From contig VBHE01000255.1 of the NCBI GenBank assembly GCA_005889515.1, positions 1-8,084 of the forward strand: a stretch of DNA of 8,084 nucleotides. Reading direction: 5' to 3'. The stretch is from Chloroflexota bacterium. GTDB taxonomy: Bacteria; Chloroflexota; Dormibacteria; Aeolococcales; Aeolococcaceae. Numbering within the stretch: position 1 is the first letter of the stretch; every line of letters begins with the position of its first letter. This document shows, piece after piece, positions 1 to 5,978 of the stretch. The position numbers and the translations under genes are program-made. The notes below the pieces were generated by a model, which ran no database searches, had not been told where the DNA came from, and saw only the letters and a list, made by a program, of their open reading frames with translations.

Positions 1-1
1 C

Positions 2-298
2 GCCCCTTTCGTCCTGCTCAGCGTGCCGGTGGTCCTGGCGGGGCGACCCCTGGAGGCCGCTCCTCACAGTCCCGCCCCGGTCCTCCGGGCCCGCCCGGCG
101 GTCGACCTCTCGGAGCACGTTCCGGCACCCACCGCCCTGCTCGTCCCCGTCGCCGCCGGCCTGGCCGTGCTCGTCAGCGTGACCCTCGGGCCCGTCGGCC
201 GGCCGTCCCGGAACTTCCGTCGCGAGGGCGGTCTCAGCCGCGCCCCGGCCCACCGGAGCCCCGGCGGACGCGAAGCCGGGCTCCGTCCCTGGCCGTAA
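2..298 (+). CDS. 3' end of an unrecognised, probably membrane-associated protein (partial)
   Basis: This reading frame is open from the left window edge and ends at TAA 296-298, so it is most likely the C-terminal part of a gene that starts outside the window. GTG at 23 could serve as an internal start but has no convincing ribosome binding site. Two hydrophobic stretches are visible: one right at the edge (APFVLLSVPVVLAG) and one at about 134-190 (TALLVPVAAGLAVLVSV). An Arg/Gly/Pro-rich hydrophilic tail follows. Third positions are almost all G or C, as in the neighbouring real genes. No family can be named from about 98 residues. It lies only 29 nt upstream of the branched-chain solute-binding protein start on the same strand, so the two may be cotranscribed. 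A transporter permease or another membrane protein is possible, but that is a guess. It could also be non-coding open sequence caused by high GC. Confidence 0.4.
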   Translation, partial: APFVLLSVPVVLAGRPLEAAPHSPAPVLRARPAVDLSEHVPAPTALLVPVAAGLAVLVSVTLGPVGRPSRNFRREGGLSRAPAHRSPGGREAGLRPWP

Positions 299-315
299 CC
301 GGCTGATCGATGCAC

Positions 316-321
316 GAGGAG
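316..321 (+). promoter_or_regulatory. Shine-Dalgarno sequence deciding the start of the branched-chain solute-binding protein
   Basis: GAGGAG lies 6 nt upstream of ATG 328. This favours 328 over the in-frame ATG at 310, which has no comparable motif and would add six charged or polar residues before the signal peptide. Confidence 0.7.
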
Positions 322-327
322 CGCACC

Positions 328-1545
328 ATGACACGTCGTTCGGCAAAGGTCGCCGCCGCGGGCGGAGCGATGATCGCCCTCGGCCTCCTCCCCGCTCCGG
401 CTCCGGTGCTGCCCACGGCCGCCGCGCGCGCCGAGACCGGCGTGACCGCCACCACGATCACCATCGGGATCCAGGCCACCGTCACCGGCGCCGCCCCGTA
501 CCCCCAGAACGCCTTCGACATTGGAAAGGACGTCTACTGGAAGTACATCGCCGCGAAGGGCGGCATCTTCGGCCGCAACGTCCAGGTCCTCGTCCGTGAC
601 GACCGGTTCGACGCCCAAACGGCCCTCAACGTCTGCGGGGACCTGGTCGACGTCCAGAAGGTCTTCATCCTGCTCGAGTTGGGTCCGGCCAGTCCCGACG
701 AGATCACGGCCTGCGCCAGATACGCCGCCAGCAAGGGCGTCCCCTACCTCTCGGCCGGTGCCAACCAGGACGGGCTGACCGGCCTGGCGACCTATTTCGC
801 CACCTCGCAGACCTACGCCCAGCAGCACCCGGCGGTGGTCTCCTACATCAAGAACGTGCTGCACAAGACGAGGCTGGCCATCGTGGTGACCAACACGGCG
901 TCACTGAACGAGGCGCAGCAGAGCATCACGCAGCAGGCCCAGATGGGCGGGCTCAACATCGTGCGCAACAGCCGGATCTCGAAGATCGCCTCGGACTCGG
1001 AGATGCAGTCGGAGGCCAACGCCCTGCGCATCTCCGGTGCCGAGGTCGTCTACCTCCTCACGGCGCCGGTGAACTTCACCAAGCTGGCCACCAACGCCCA
1101 GGCCCAGGCCTACAACCCGATCTACATGGGCCCGGGCACCACCAGCGGGCTCAACCTCGTCGCCCAGGTCGGCTGCCCGGCCATCGGGGCGGCCAAGTTC
1201 TTCTCGCCGTTCCCCCAGCTCGACGTGATCGACAACCTCGACCCCGACTACAAGACGTCGTACCAGAAGTACAACGGGGCGGTCCCCCCGGCCGACGACG
1301 TCGGGCTGGCCGAGTGGGGCCTGTCCAAGCTCGTCGGCGCCATGCTCCAGGCGGCGGGGAGCAACCTGACCCGCCAGAGCTTCATGGCGGCCTTGCAGAG
1401 CGGCCAGCGGTTCGCCACCAACGTGTATCCGGTCGTGAGCTACAGCAGCACCGCCCGGTTCGGCGCCAAGTCGGCCCACCTCCTCGAGGCGGACTGCCCC
1501 AACCGGAGGTTCAAGACCATCGCCCAGTTCACCACCGGCTTCTAG
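328..1545 (+). CDS. Branched-chain amino acid-type ABC transporter solute-binding protein (Peripla_BP_6, LivJ/LivK-like)
   Basis: This is a predicted extracytoplasmic ligand-binding protein of a high-affinity ABC importer, 405 residues with the start at 328. The N-terminus is a classical signal peptide: MTRRSAK, then a hydrophobic Ala/Leu/Pro stretch to about residue 30, with a likely signal peptidase I site after ARA (residue 35). There is no lipobox cysteine. The mature part opens with TGVTATTITIGIQATVTG (about 37-54), typical of the family. It continues with a GKDVYWKYIAAKGGIFGRNV block (66-85) and later DDRFDAQTALNVC, matching the type I periplasmic-binding fold. Four cysteines (103, 129, 283, 390) could form disulfides. 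Members bind Leu/Ile/Val, but many bind amides, urea or aromatic acids, so the ligand is unknown. No permease or ATPase gene lies in the window, although the partial gene upstream could belong to the same operon. The stop is 10 nt from the 3' end of the convergent tRNA gene, with no terminator hairpin seen. Confidence 0.9.
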   Translation: MTRRSAKVAAAGGAMIALGLLPAPAPVLPTAAARAETGVTATTITIGIQATVTGAAPYPQNAFDIGKDVYWKYIAAKGGIFGRNVQVLVRDDRFDAQTALNVCGDLVDVQKVFILLELGPASPDEITACARYAASKGVPYLSAGANQDGLTGLATYFATSQTYAQQHPAVVSYIKNVLHKTRLAIVVTNTASLNEAQQSITQQAQMGGLNIVRNSRISKIASDSEMQSEANALRISGAEVVYLLTAPVNFTKLATNAQAQAYNPIYMGPGTTSGLNLVAQVGCPAIGAAKFFSPFPQLDVIDNLDPDYKTSYQKYNGAVPPADDVGLAEWGLSKLVGAMLQAAGSNLTRQSFMAALQSGQRFATNVYPVVSYSSTARFGAKSAHLLEADCPNRRFKTIAQFTTGF

Positions 1546-1555
1546 TATCAGGATC

Positions 1556-1642
1556 TGGTGCCGGGAAAGGGAATCGAACCCTTACGCCCTTACGAGCACA
1601 GCGCCCTGAACGCTGCGTGTCTACCAGTTCCACCATCCCGGC
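1556..1642 (-). tRNA. tRNA-Leu (anticodon CAG)
   Basis: On the minus strand this folds into a complete class II tRNA of 87 nt including CCA. The 7-bp acceptor stem is GCCGGGA with TCCCGGC, followed by discriminator A and an encoded CCA (1556-1558). The anticodon stem CAGCG/CGCTG (1611-1615 and 1599-1603) closes the loop TTCAGGG, giving anticodon CAG at 1606-1608 for CUG codons. A long variable arm with stem GCTC/GGGC and loop GTAA is present, as expected for leucine tRNA. The T arm is AAGGG-TTCGATT-CCCTT. It follows the peptide-binding protein gene by 52 nt on the same strand and may be read through from the secG promoter. No separate promoter is evident in the 52-nt gap. CTG is a very common leucine codon in this genome, so this should be a heavily used tRNA. 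Confidence 0.97.
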
Positions 1643-1694
1643 GCCGGGCCTCGATGCTACCCGATCCCCGGCCCCCGGCGACAGGCTCCCGCGG

Positions 1695-3314
1695 TCAGCG
1701 ATGGAGGCGCCGCCAGCCCATCACCAGGTCGTACCGCTGGGCGCTGGAGCCGGCCACGGGGAGAGGGATGTCGACCGCGTCGGAGGTGGCGACGCTGACC
1801 AGGGGCGCGTACAGGAAGACGGCCGGGGCGCTCGCGGCGAGGTCGCGGTCGACCTCCTCGGCGGCGGCGCGGCGCAGCTTGGGATCGCTCTCCTGGGCGA
1901 GGCGGTCGAGCGCCCGGTCGAAGACGAAGTCGGGCTTGAGTCCGGTCACATTGACGCCCTTGGGAGGTGTCTCGTCGGAGCGCCACTGGGCGCTGATGTC
2001 GGGGTCGGGGCCGCTCTCGACGGTGGCGAGCGCCATGTCGTACTGCTTGGTCGCGCTGGTGAGCATCCCGTAGAACTGCGCCGGCGCCACGAGGTCGAGC
2101 TCCACCTCGATCCCCAGCGGGCGCAGCTGGCGGACCAGTCGGTGGGCGACCGCGGGGAGCGGCTCCTCCTCGGAGACCATCAGCCTCTCGACGAGGCGGG
2201 CGCTGTCCCTGGTGCGGACCGCGCCGGGGGACTCCGCGGTCCAGCCCGCCGCGTCGAGGGTCTTCGCGGCGAGGGCGGCGTCCGGGGACGGCACCGGCGG
2301 GTGGGGCACCCAGCGGATGCCGAGCGGGACGGGATCCGCCTGGGGCAGCGCGGCACCGGGGAGGTCCGCGGCGACCAGGCCATTGCGGTCGATGACGGCG
2401 GCGATGGCGTGCCGCACCGCCGGCTGGTCGAGGCCCGAGGGCAGGCTCGCGGTGTTGAAGAGCACCTGCACCGTGGAGAACCCGATCATGTCGCGGATCC
2501 GCGCCCCCGGCACCATCGCCGCCTCGGCGCGCTGGCCGGCGGTGGTGGCGAGGAGGGCGTCGGCCTGCCCGGCGGCGAAGACGCGCAGCGCGTCCTCGAA
2601 GGCGGGCAGCAGGCGCAGCTCGACGGACGAGAGCGGGGGCGGACGGGAAGCGTACGGGTTGGCGACCAGGTGCACCGCGAAGCTGTCGGAGGAGGCGGCG
2701 CGATACGGGCCGGAGGTCGGGAGAGGGCGGGTCGCGATCCGGGCGAGCTGCGCGGCGGGCTGAGAGATCACCTCGGTGGGGAGGATGGGGAGATCGGCGA
2801 CCACGACCGCGAACGATCCCCGCGGACGCCGCAGCCGCATGGTCACCGAGACCGGCGAGTCGACGCTGACCGCGACGTCCCTCCAGGCCTGGGCCAGCGG
2901 CCCGTCGGGGAAGTCCGACGACTGCACCACGGAGACGGTGGCGGCGACGTCGCGGGCGGTGAGCGCGCTGCCGTCGGACCAGCGCCGGCCGGCGGGGAGG
3001 GTGAAGGCGTAGGTGTACCCGTCGGCGCTCACCGCCCAGCTCGCGGCGAGGTCGGCGACGGGACGGCCGTCCCCCCCGAGCCGGAGCAGGGAGGCATAGA
3101 GGAGGTGGCCGACGTCGTGGACCGCCGCGTCGTCCCGGCCGAAGAGCGGGTCGAGGCTCAGCGGCCGGTGGGTGGCGACGAGAGCCTCGCGGTAGTCGGC
3201 CGGCGCCGATGGACGGAACGCCGACGTCGCGGCGGCGATGGTGCCCCCGGCGGCGACCACGACGACCCCGGCGGCGATGGCGATCTGGACGGCACGGCGC
3301 CGCCCTGGGGTCAG
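1695..3314 (-). CDS. SBP_bac_5 family (oligopeptide/dipeptide-type) ABC solute-binding protein, membrane-anchored
   Basis: This is a predicted substrate receptor of a peptide/nickel-type ABC importer, 539 residues if started at the CTG at 3314. The family signature lies near the N-terminus: LLYASLLRLGGDGRPVADLA (71-90), then ASWAVSADGYTYAFTLPAG (91-109), RRWSDGSALTARDVA and LPTSGPYRA. Further blocks are VQVLFNTASL with AVRHAIAAVIDR (lobe II entry), DAALAAKTLDAAGW, and a C-terminal YDMALATVESGPDPDISAQW region. Residues about 8-30 form one hydrophobic segment after an RRR cluster. There is no lipobox Cys, so an uncleaved anchor or signal peptidase I export is likely. The start is uncertain. No in-frame ATG or GTG exists near the end of secG. 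The CTG overlaps the secG stop (CTGA, 4 nt), which would couple translation. The next alternative, GTG at 3260, would cut into the hydrophobic segment. Cotranscription with secG is likely. No permease partner is present, and the ligand is unknown. Confidence 0.85.
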   Translation of the reverse strand: MTPGRRRAVQIAIAAGVVVVAAGGTIAAATSAFRPSAPADYREALVATHRPLSLDPLFGRDDAAVHDVGHLLYASLLRLGGDGRPVADLAASWAVSADGYTYAFTLPAGRRWSDGSALTARDVAATVSVVQSSDFPDGPLAQAWRDVAVSVDSPVSVTMRLRRPRGSFAVVVADLPILPTEVISQPAAQLARIATRPLPTSGPYRAASSDSFAVHLVANPYASRPPPLSSVELRLLPAFEDALRVFAAGQADALLATTAGQRAEAAMVPGARIRDMIGFSTVQVLFNTASLPSGLDQPAVRHAIAAVIDRNGLVAADLPGAALPQADPVPLGIRWVPHPPVPSPDAALAAKTLDAAGWTAESPGAVRTRDSARLVERLMVSEEEPLPAVAHRLVRQLRPLGIEVELDLVAPAQFYGMLTSATKQYDMALATVESGPDPDISAQWRSDETPPKGVNVTGLKPDFVFDRALDRLAQESDPKLRRAAAEEVDRDLAASAPAVFLYAPLVSVATSDAVDIPLPVAGSSAQRYDLVMGWRRLHR

Positions 3315-3547
3315 TGAGACCCGATGTACGTGTCGATGGCCGACACGACGATGAACAGGCCGATCAGCACCCCCGTCACCCGGAGCAGGCTCCGCTCGAG
3401 GCCGCGCCGGCGCCGGTAACCGCCACCGATGTCCCCACTGCCACCGATCGTCCCGCCGAGCCCGCTCGCCTTCGGGGTCTGGAGCAAGATGCCAAGCATG
3501 ATGAGGATGGCCAGGAGTACCTGGAGCACTGAAAGAGCTGTCTTCAC
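3311..3547 (-). CDS. secG: Preprotein translocase subunit SecG
   Basis: SecG is the small auxiliary subunit of the SecYEG protein-conducting channel in the cytoplasmic membrane. It assists SecA-driven export. The product is 78 residues, normal for the family. It has the typical two-helix layout: TM1 at about residues 4-22 (ALSVLQVLLAILIMLGILL), then the hallmark QTPKASGLGGTIGGSG loop (23-38). A basic RRRRGLER stretch follows, then TM2 at about 54-72. The start is GTG 3547, supported by a strong Shine-Dalgarno sequence at 3556-3561. The stop overlaps the presumed CTG start of the downstream peptide-binding protein. In many bacteria secG lies just after glycolytic genes such as tpiA or eno, or near a leucine tRNA. 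Both neighbours occur in this window, though tpiA-gpmI is separated from it by two genes. Confidence 0.95.
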   Translation of the reverse strand: MKTALSVLQVLLAILIMLGILLQTPKASGLGGTIGGSGDIGGGYRRRRGLERSLLRVTGVLIGLFIVVSAIDTYIGSH

Positions 3548-3555
3548 CCAACCGG

Positions 3556-3561
3556 ACCTCC
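3556..3561 (-). promoter_or_regulatory. Shine-Dalgarno sequence of secG
   Basis: The minus strand reads GGAGGT here, 8 nt before the GTG start at 3547. This strong match fixes the non-ATG start of secG. Confidence 0.8.
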
Positions 3562-3577
3562 GAGGACGCGCCGGGGA

Positions 3578-3583
3578 AGTATA
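3578..3583 (-). promoter_or_regulatory. Candidate -10 element for the secG unit
   Basis: The minus strand reads TATACT, a five-of-six match to the sigma-70/SigA -10 consensus, within very GC-rich surroundings. A transcript starting near 3571 would leave a leader of about 24 nt containing the secG Shine-Dalgarno sequence. No good -35 hexamer sits 16-18 bp upstream; the position (3601-3606) reads GGAGCC. A second minus-strand TATACT at 3636-3641 is an alternative farther upstream. The call rests on one element only. Confidence 0.45.
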
Positions 3584-3599
3584 GCGGCGGCGCCGCCGC
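3584..3599. repeat. 16-bp perfect palindrome in the secG/PLD divergent region
   Basis: GCGGCGGCGCCGCCGC is its own reverse complement. It lies immediately upstream of the candidate secG -10 element, in the place where an operator would overlap the -35/-10 spacer. GC-only triplet repeats produce such palindromes by chance in a genome this GC-rich, so a protein-binding role is only a possibility. Confidence 0.35.
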
Positions 3600-3629
3600 C
3601 GGCTCCTGCATCTGTTCTGTGGTCATGCG

Positions 3630-3658
3630 TTGACAAGTATACAGATAAGTAGTACGGT
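3630..3658 (+). promoter_or_regulatory. Candidate promoter of the PLD-family lipoprotein gene, leaderless layout
   Basis: A perfect -35 hexamer TTGACA occupies 3630-3635. After a 17-bp spacer, TACGGT at 3653-3658 fits the TAnnnT form of the -10 element often seen in high-GC bacteria. The first transcribed base, about 7 nt after the -10, would be at or beside the A of the ATG at 3665, so the mRNA would have no 5' leader. Consistent with this, no Shine-Dalgarno sequence lies at normal distance; only GAGG sits almost directly against the ATG. The surrounding 3626-3655 is the AT-richest patch in the window. Confidence 0.6.
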
Positions 3659-3664
3659 CGAGGC

Positions 3665-4732
3665 ATGCCCTCCCTCCCCCGCAACCGCCCCCGCCGCCCG
3701 CACCTCGTCGCCGGGCTCCTCGGCCTCGCCGTCCTCTCCGCCTGCGCGCCCGCGGTCTCGCGGGCGGCGCCTGGCCCGCCGACCACGGCCTATCCGGCGG
3801 AGGCCGGGCCACCCGTCGGCGTCGGCGCCGACACCCTCAGCGTCCTCCCCCGGGGCGTCGTCGCCTTCCCTCTCATCCGGAGGCTGATCCAGACCGCCCG
3901 GCGCCGCGTCGACGTGGAGATCTACGAGTTCGGCCGCGCCGATCTCGCCGCCGACCTCGTCGACGCCCACCGGCGCGGCGTCGCGGTCACCGTGATCACC
4001 GACCCGTCGGTGACCGCCAGCGAGGCGACCGCCGAGCACCTGCGCGCCGCCGGGGTCGGGGTGGCCGCCTATCCCGTCCGCCGGCAGATGATCGACCACG
4101 TCAAGCTCCTCGTCGTCGACGGCGGCGTCGCGGCGGTGGTCGGGGGCATCAACTGGGGCGCCACCTCCGGTCCCAACCACGATTTCGACGCCCTCGTCCG
4201 GGGCCCCGCGGCCGCCAACCTCGAGCGCGTCGTCCTCCGCGATCTCGCCACCTCCGGGCTGCCGGTCGGCGTCCCCACCGAGACCGTCGATCCCGCGATC
4301 GTCGTCGCCACCACCCTCCCCGACTCGGGCATCCGTGCACTCGCGCTCGAGCTCGTCGACGGCGCGCGGACGACCCTCGACCTCGAGCTCTTCGTGCTCA
4401 CCGACGCGGGGGTCGTCCACGCCCTCGCGCGGGCCCACACCCGTGGCGTCCGGGTGCGCCTCCTCCTCGATCCCGACCAGCGCCCGAGCGACGCCTCCGC
4501 CGAGCTGCTCCGCACCGCCGGGGTCTCGGTCCGTCTCTATCGCGGGTGGGGCGAGAAGCTCCACGCCAAGGCGGCGGTCGCCGACGGCCGTCGCGTCCTC
4601 TTCGGCAGCGCCAACTGGACGGCCGGAGGCTTCGCCCGCAACCACGAGCTCGACATCGGCTTCGACTCCGCGCCCGCCGCGACCACCCTCCTCGCCGCGA
4701 TGCGCGCCGACTGGGAGAGCTCCGCCCCGTGA
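3665..4732 (+). CDS. Secreted lipoprotein of the phospholipase D superfamily (two HKD motifs)
   Basis: This predicted phosphodiesterase/phosphatidyltransferase is anchored outside the cytoplasmic membrane, 355 residues. The N-terminus has a basic stretch (RNRPRRPH), a hydrophobic core and a lipobox LSAC with the lipidation cysteine at residue 27. A low-complexity linker follows to about residue 55. Two homologous PLDc halves come next. The first has DVEIYEF (83-89) and the HKD motif DHVKLLVVD (H145, K147, D152), followed by GGINWG. The second has DLELFVL (239-245) and KLHAKAAVAD (H300, K302, D307), followed by GSANWT. Both catalytic motifs are intact, so an active enzyme is expected; family chemistry uses a phosphohistidine intermediate. 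Candidate activities are phospholipase, cardiolipin-synthase-like transfer or extracellular nuclease, and the sequence does not choose between them. It is divergent from secG and convergent with the phosphodiester glycosidase gene, 19 nt away, with no terminator hairpin in the gap. Confidence 0.9.
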   Translation: MPSLPRNRPRRPHLVAGLLGLAVLSACAPAVSRAAPGPPTTAYPAEAGPPVGVGADTLSVLPRGVVAFPLIRRLIQTARRRVDVEIYEFGRADLAADLVDAHRRGVAVTVITDPSVTASEATAEHLRAAGVGVAAYPVRRQMIDHVKLLVVDGGVAAVVGGINWGATSGPNHDFDALVRGPAAANLERVVLRDLATSGLPVGVPTETVDPAIVVATTLPDSGIRALALELVDGARTTLDLELFVLTDAGVVHALARAHTRGVRVRLLLDPDQRPSDASAELLRTAGVSVRLYRGWGEKLHAKAAVADGRRVLFGSANWTAGGFARNHELDIGFDSAPAATTLLAAMRADWESSAP

Positions 4733-4751
4733 GCCGCCGCCAGCGGGTCGG

Positions 4752-5885
4752 CTACCAGGCGGTCTGGCCGGTCACCGCGCCCGAGGCCGCGGCAGCGGCC
4801 GGTGGGGCCGGATCGATCGACAGCCCACCGCCGGCGAGGCCCACGTCGGTTCCGTCGGGGGCCGGAAGGGCGCCGCTCTCGGGGAGGCGGCGGAGCACGA
4901 CGTCACCGAGGACGCCGGTGCCGGGCACCGGGCCGCGCGGCTTCGGGGTGGGAGCCGGGGCGTGGGTCGCCGCCGGCGCCCCGACGATGGCGCTGGGAGC
5001 GGCGACGGCGGCGGGCGCCGGGGTCACCGTGGCGGGGGGCGGCGCCACCGCGGGCACGGTGTGGCCGAGGAGCAGCGCGACCTGCACTCCCGGCTGGCCC
5101 GCCTGGAGAGGGACGATCGAGCCGCGGCCGTCGACGTACGCCTCGGCCTGGTGGCCGCCGTCGAGGGCGATCGCGTTGACGACGCCGTGAGCGATCAGCC
5201 AGCGCGCGGTGTCGGGCAGGGTCATCCCGTTGCGGTCCCCGCTCTTATCCTGCTTGAGCCCGACGACGGTCCGCTGCACCGGCGAGGACTGCTCGACACT
5301 CCACCAGAACGCGCCCCGGTTGCCCTCATCGGCCGCGCCCTCGATCGCCACCTGGCCGTCGGTGACCACCCGCTCTCCCGACACCGCGGTGCGGCACTGG
5401 GTGGCGTCGGCATTCTTGGTGATGGTGATGCTCGGGCGGGTCGCGCCGGAGATGGCGTCGCCGACGCACAGCGAGGTGGTGTGCGGGTCGGGGACCGACC
5501 ACGCGTGATGGTCGACGACCGCGAGGCCGAGGATGTCCACCCCGTTGTTGTAGTTGGCGGTGAACCCCGCCGCGGCGTTGTGGCGACCGACCATCGAGCT
5601 GATGTGGTCGAAGCAGCCGTTGCCATGCTCGCCGCCGCCGAAGCACTGTGCCGATCCGTCGTCGACGACCGCCGCCTCGATGGGGGTGGTCAGCGGGTCG
5701 ACGACCGTCCAGGTGACCTCCGCGCCCTGGGAGACGGTGGCGACGCTGAACGAGGGAACCGAGCCGGCGGGAGCGCCGAAGGCGACGAAGGGCTGCGCGG
5801 CGACGAGCACCACGGCGGCGGTGACACCGCCCCCGGCGGTGCGCACCATGAGCGCGCGTCTTCCCAGTCGCCGTCCGCGACCCAC
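4752..5885 (-). CDS. Exported phosphodiester glycosidase family protein (NAGPA-like) with Pro/Ala-rich tail
   Basis: The product (377 residues from GTG 5885) resembles the phosphodiester glycosidase family named after the human uncovering enzyme NAGPA, whose members cleave sugar-phosphodiester bonds. Diagnostic blocks are AGFTANYNNGVDILGLAVVD (106-125), then AIEGAADEGNRGAFWW (180-195), DKSGDRNGMTLPDTARWLI (213-231) and NAIALDGGHQAEAYV (237-251). The family usually has Asp-Gly-Gly-Gly-Ser at the last site; here it is DGGHQ. The N-terminus is a signal sequence: Arg-rich LGRRALMV, then a hydrophobic core ending near AFGA (residue 38). ATG 5849 (residue 13) is an alternative start with GGAAGA upstream. 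Four cysteines (81, 91, 140, 164) suggest two disulfides, fitting an extracytoplasmic location. Residues from about 275 on are Ala/Pro-rich with no recognisable domain, possibly a wall-spanning or disordered tail. It lies 93 nt downstream of gpmI on the same strand. Function and substrate are inferred from family only. Confidence 0.83.
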   Translation of the reverse strand: MGRGRRLGRRALMVRTAGGGVTAAVVLVAAQPFVAFGAPAGSVPSFSVATVSQGAEVTWTVVDPLTTPIEAAVVDDGSAQCFGGGEHGNGCFDHISSMVGRHNAAAGFTANYNNGVDILGLAVVDHHAWSVPDPHTTSLCVGDAISGATRPSITITKNADATQCRTAVSGERVVTDGQVAIEGAADEGNRGAFWWSVEQSSPVQRTVVGLKQDKSGDRNGMTLPDTARWLIAHGVVNAIALDGGHQAEAYVDGRGSIVPLQAGQPGVQVALLLGHTVPAVAPPPATVTPAPAAVAAPSAIVGAPAATHAPAPTPKPRGPVPGTGVLGDVVLRRLPESGALPAPDGTDVGLAGGGLSIDPAPPAAAAASGAVTGQTAW

Positions 5886-5978
5886 GACATCGACCCCCAG
5901 TCACCAACACCCAGCTGCATTCGGGACGAACCCGTATGTGGGAACGACCGTCGCCCCCGCATCTTGCGGCCCGCCCGG
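5886..5978 (-). other. Intergenic gap between gpmI and the glycosidase gene
   Basis: These 93 nt contain no ORF of interest. CGGG-ACGAA-CCCG at 5922-5934 and CCGC-ATCTT-GCGG nearby can form only 4-bp stems without a U-tract, so I do not call a terminator. No clear -35/-10 pair is seen for the glycosidase gene. Readthrough from gpmI is possible. Confidence 0.4.

Noticed and set aside
64..864. Minus-strand 266-codon open frame opposite the start of the branched-chain binding protein
   Set aside because: Composition typical of antisense of GC-rich coding sequence; the plus strand has a Shine-Dalgarno sequence, signal peptide and family signature.
1314..3317. Long plus-strand open frame (667 codons) antisense to the SBP_bac_5 gene and tRNA
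   Set aside because: Low-complexity composition with no motifs; it overlaps a certain tRNA and a recognisable gene on the other strand.
3315..3812. Apparent N-terminal extension of the SBP_bac_5 gene through secG and into the promoter region
   Set aside because: The extension is the other frame of secG, lacks conserved sequence and would cross the secG promoter and Shine-Dalgarno sequence.
3623..4645. Minus-strand 340-codon open frame opposite the PLD gene
   Set aside because: Gly/Asp/Glu/Val-rich shadow translation, whereas the plus strand has intact lipobox and both HKD motifs.
4733..4751. Possible bidirectional terminator between the convergent PLD and glycosidase stops
   Set aside because: Only 19 nt, with no inverted repeat or T-tract.
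5920..5975. Small hairpins downstream of gpmI as a terminator
   Set aside because: Stems are only 4 bp and no U-tract follows.
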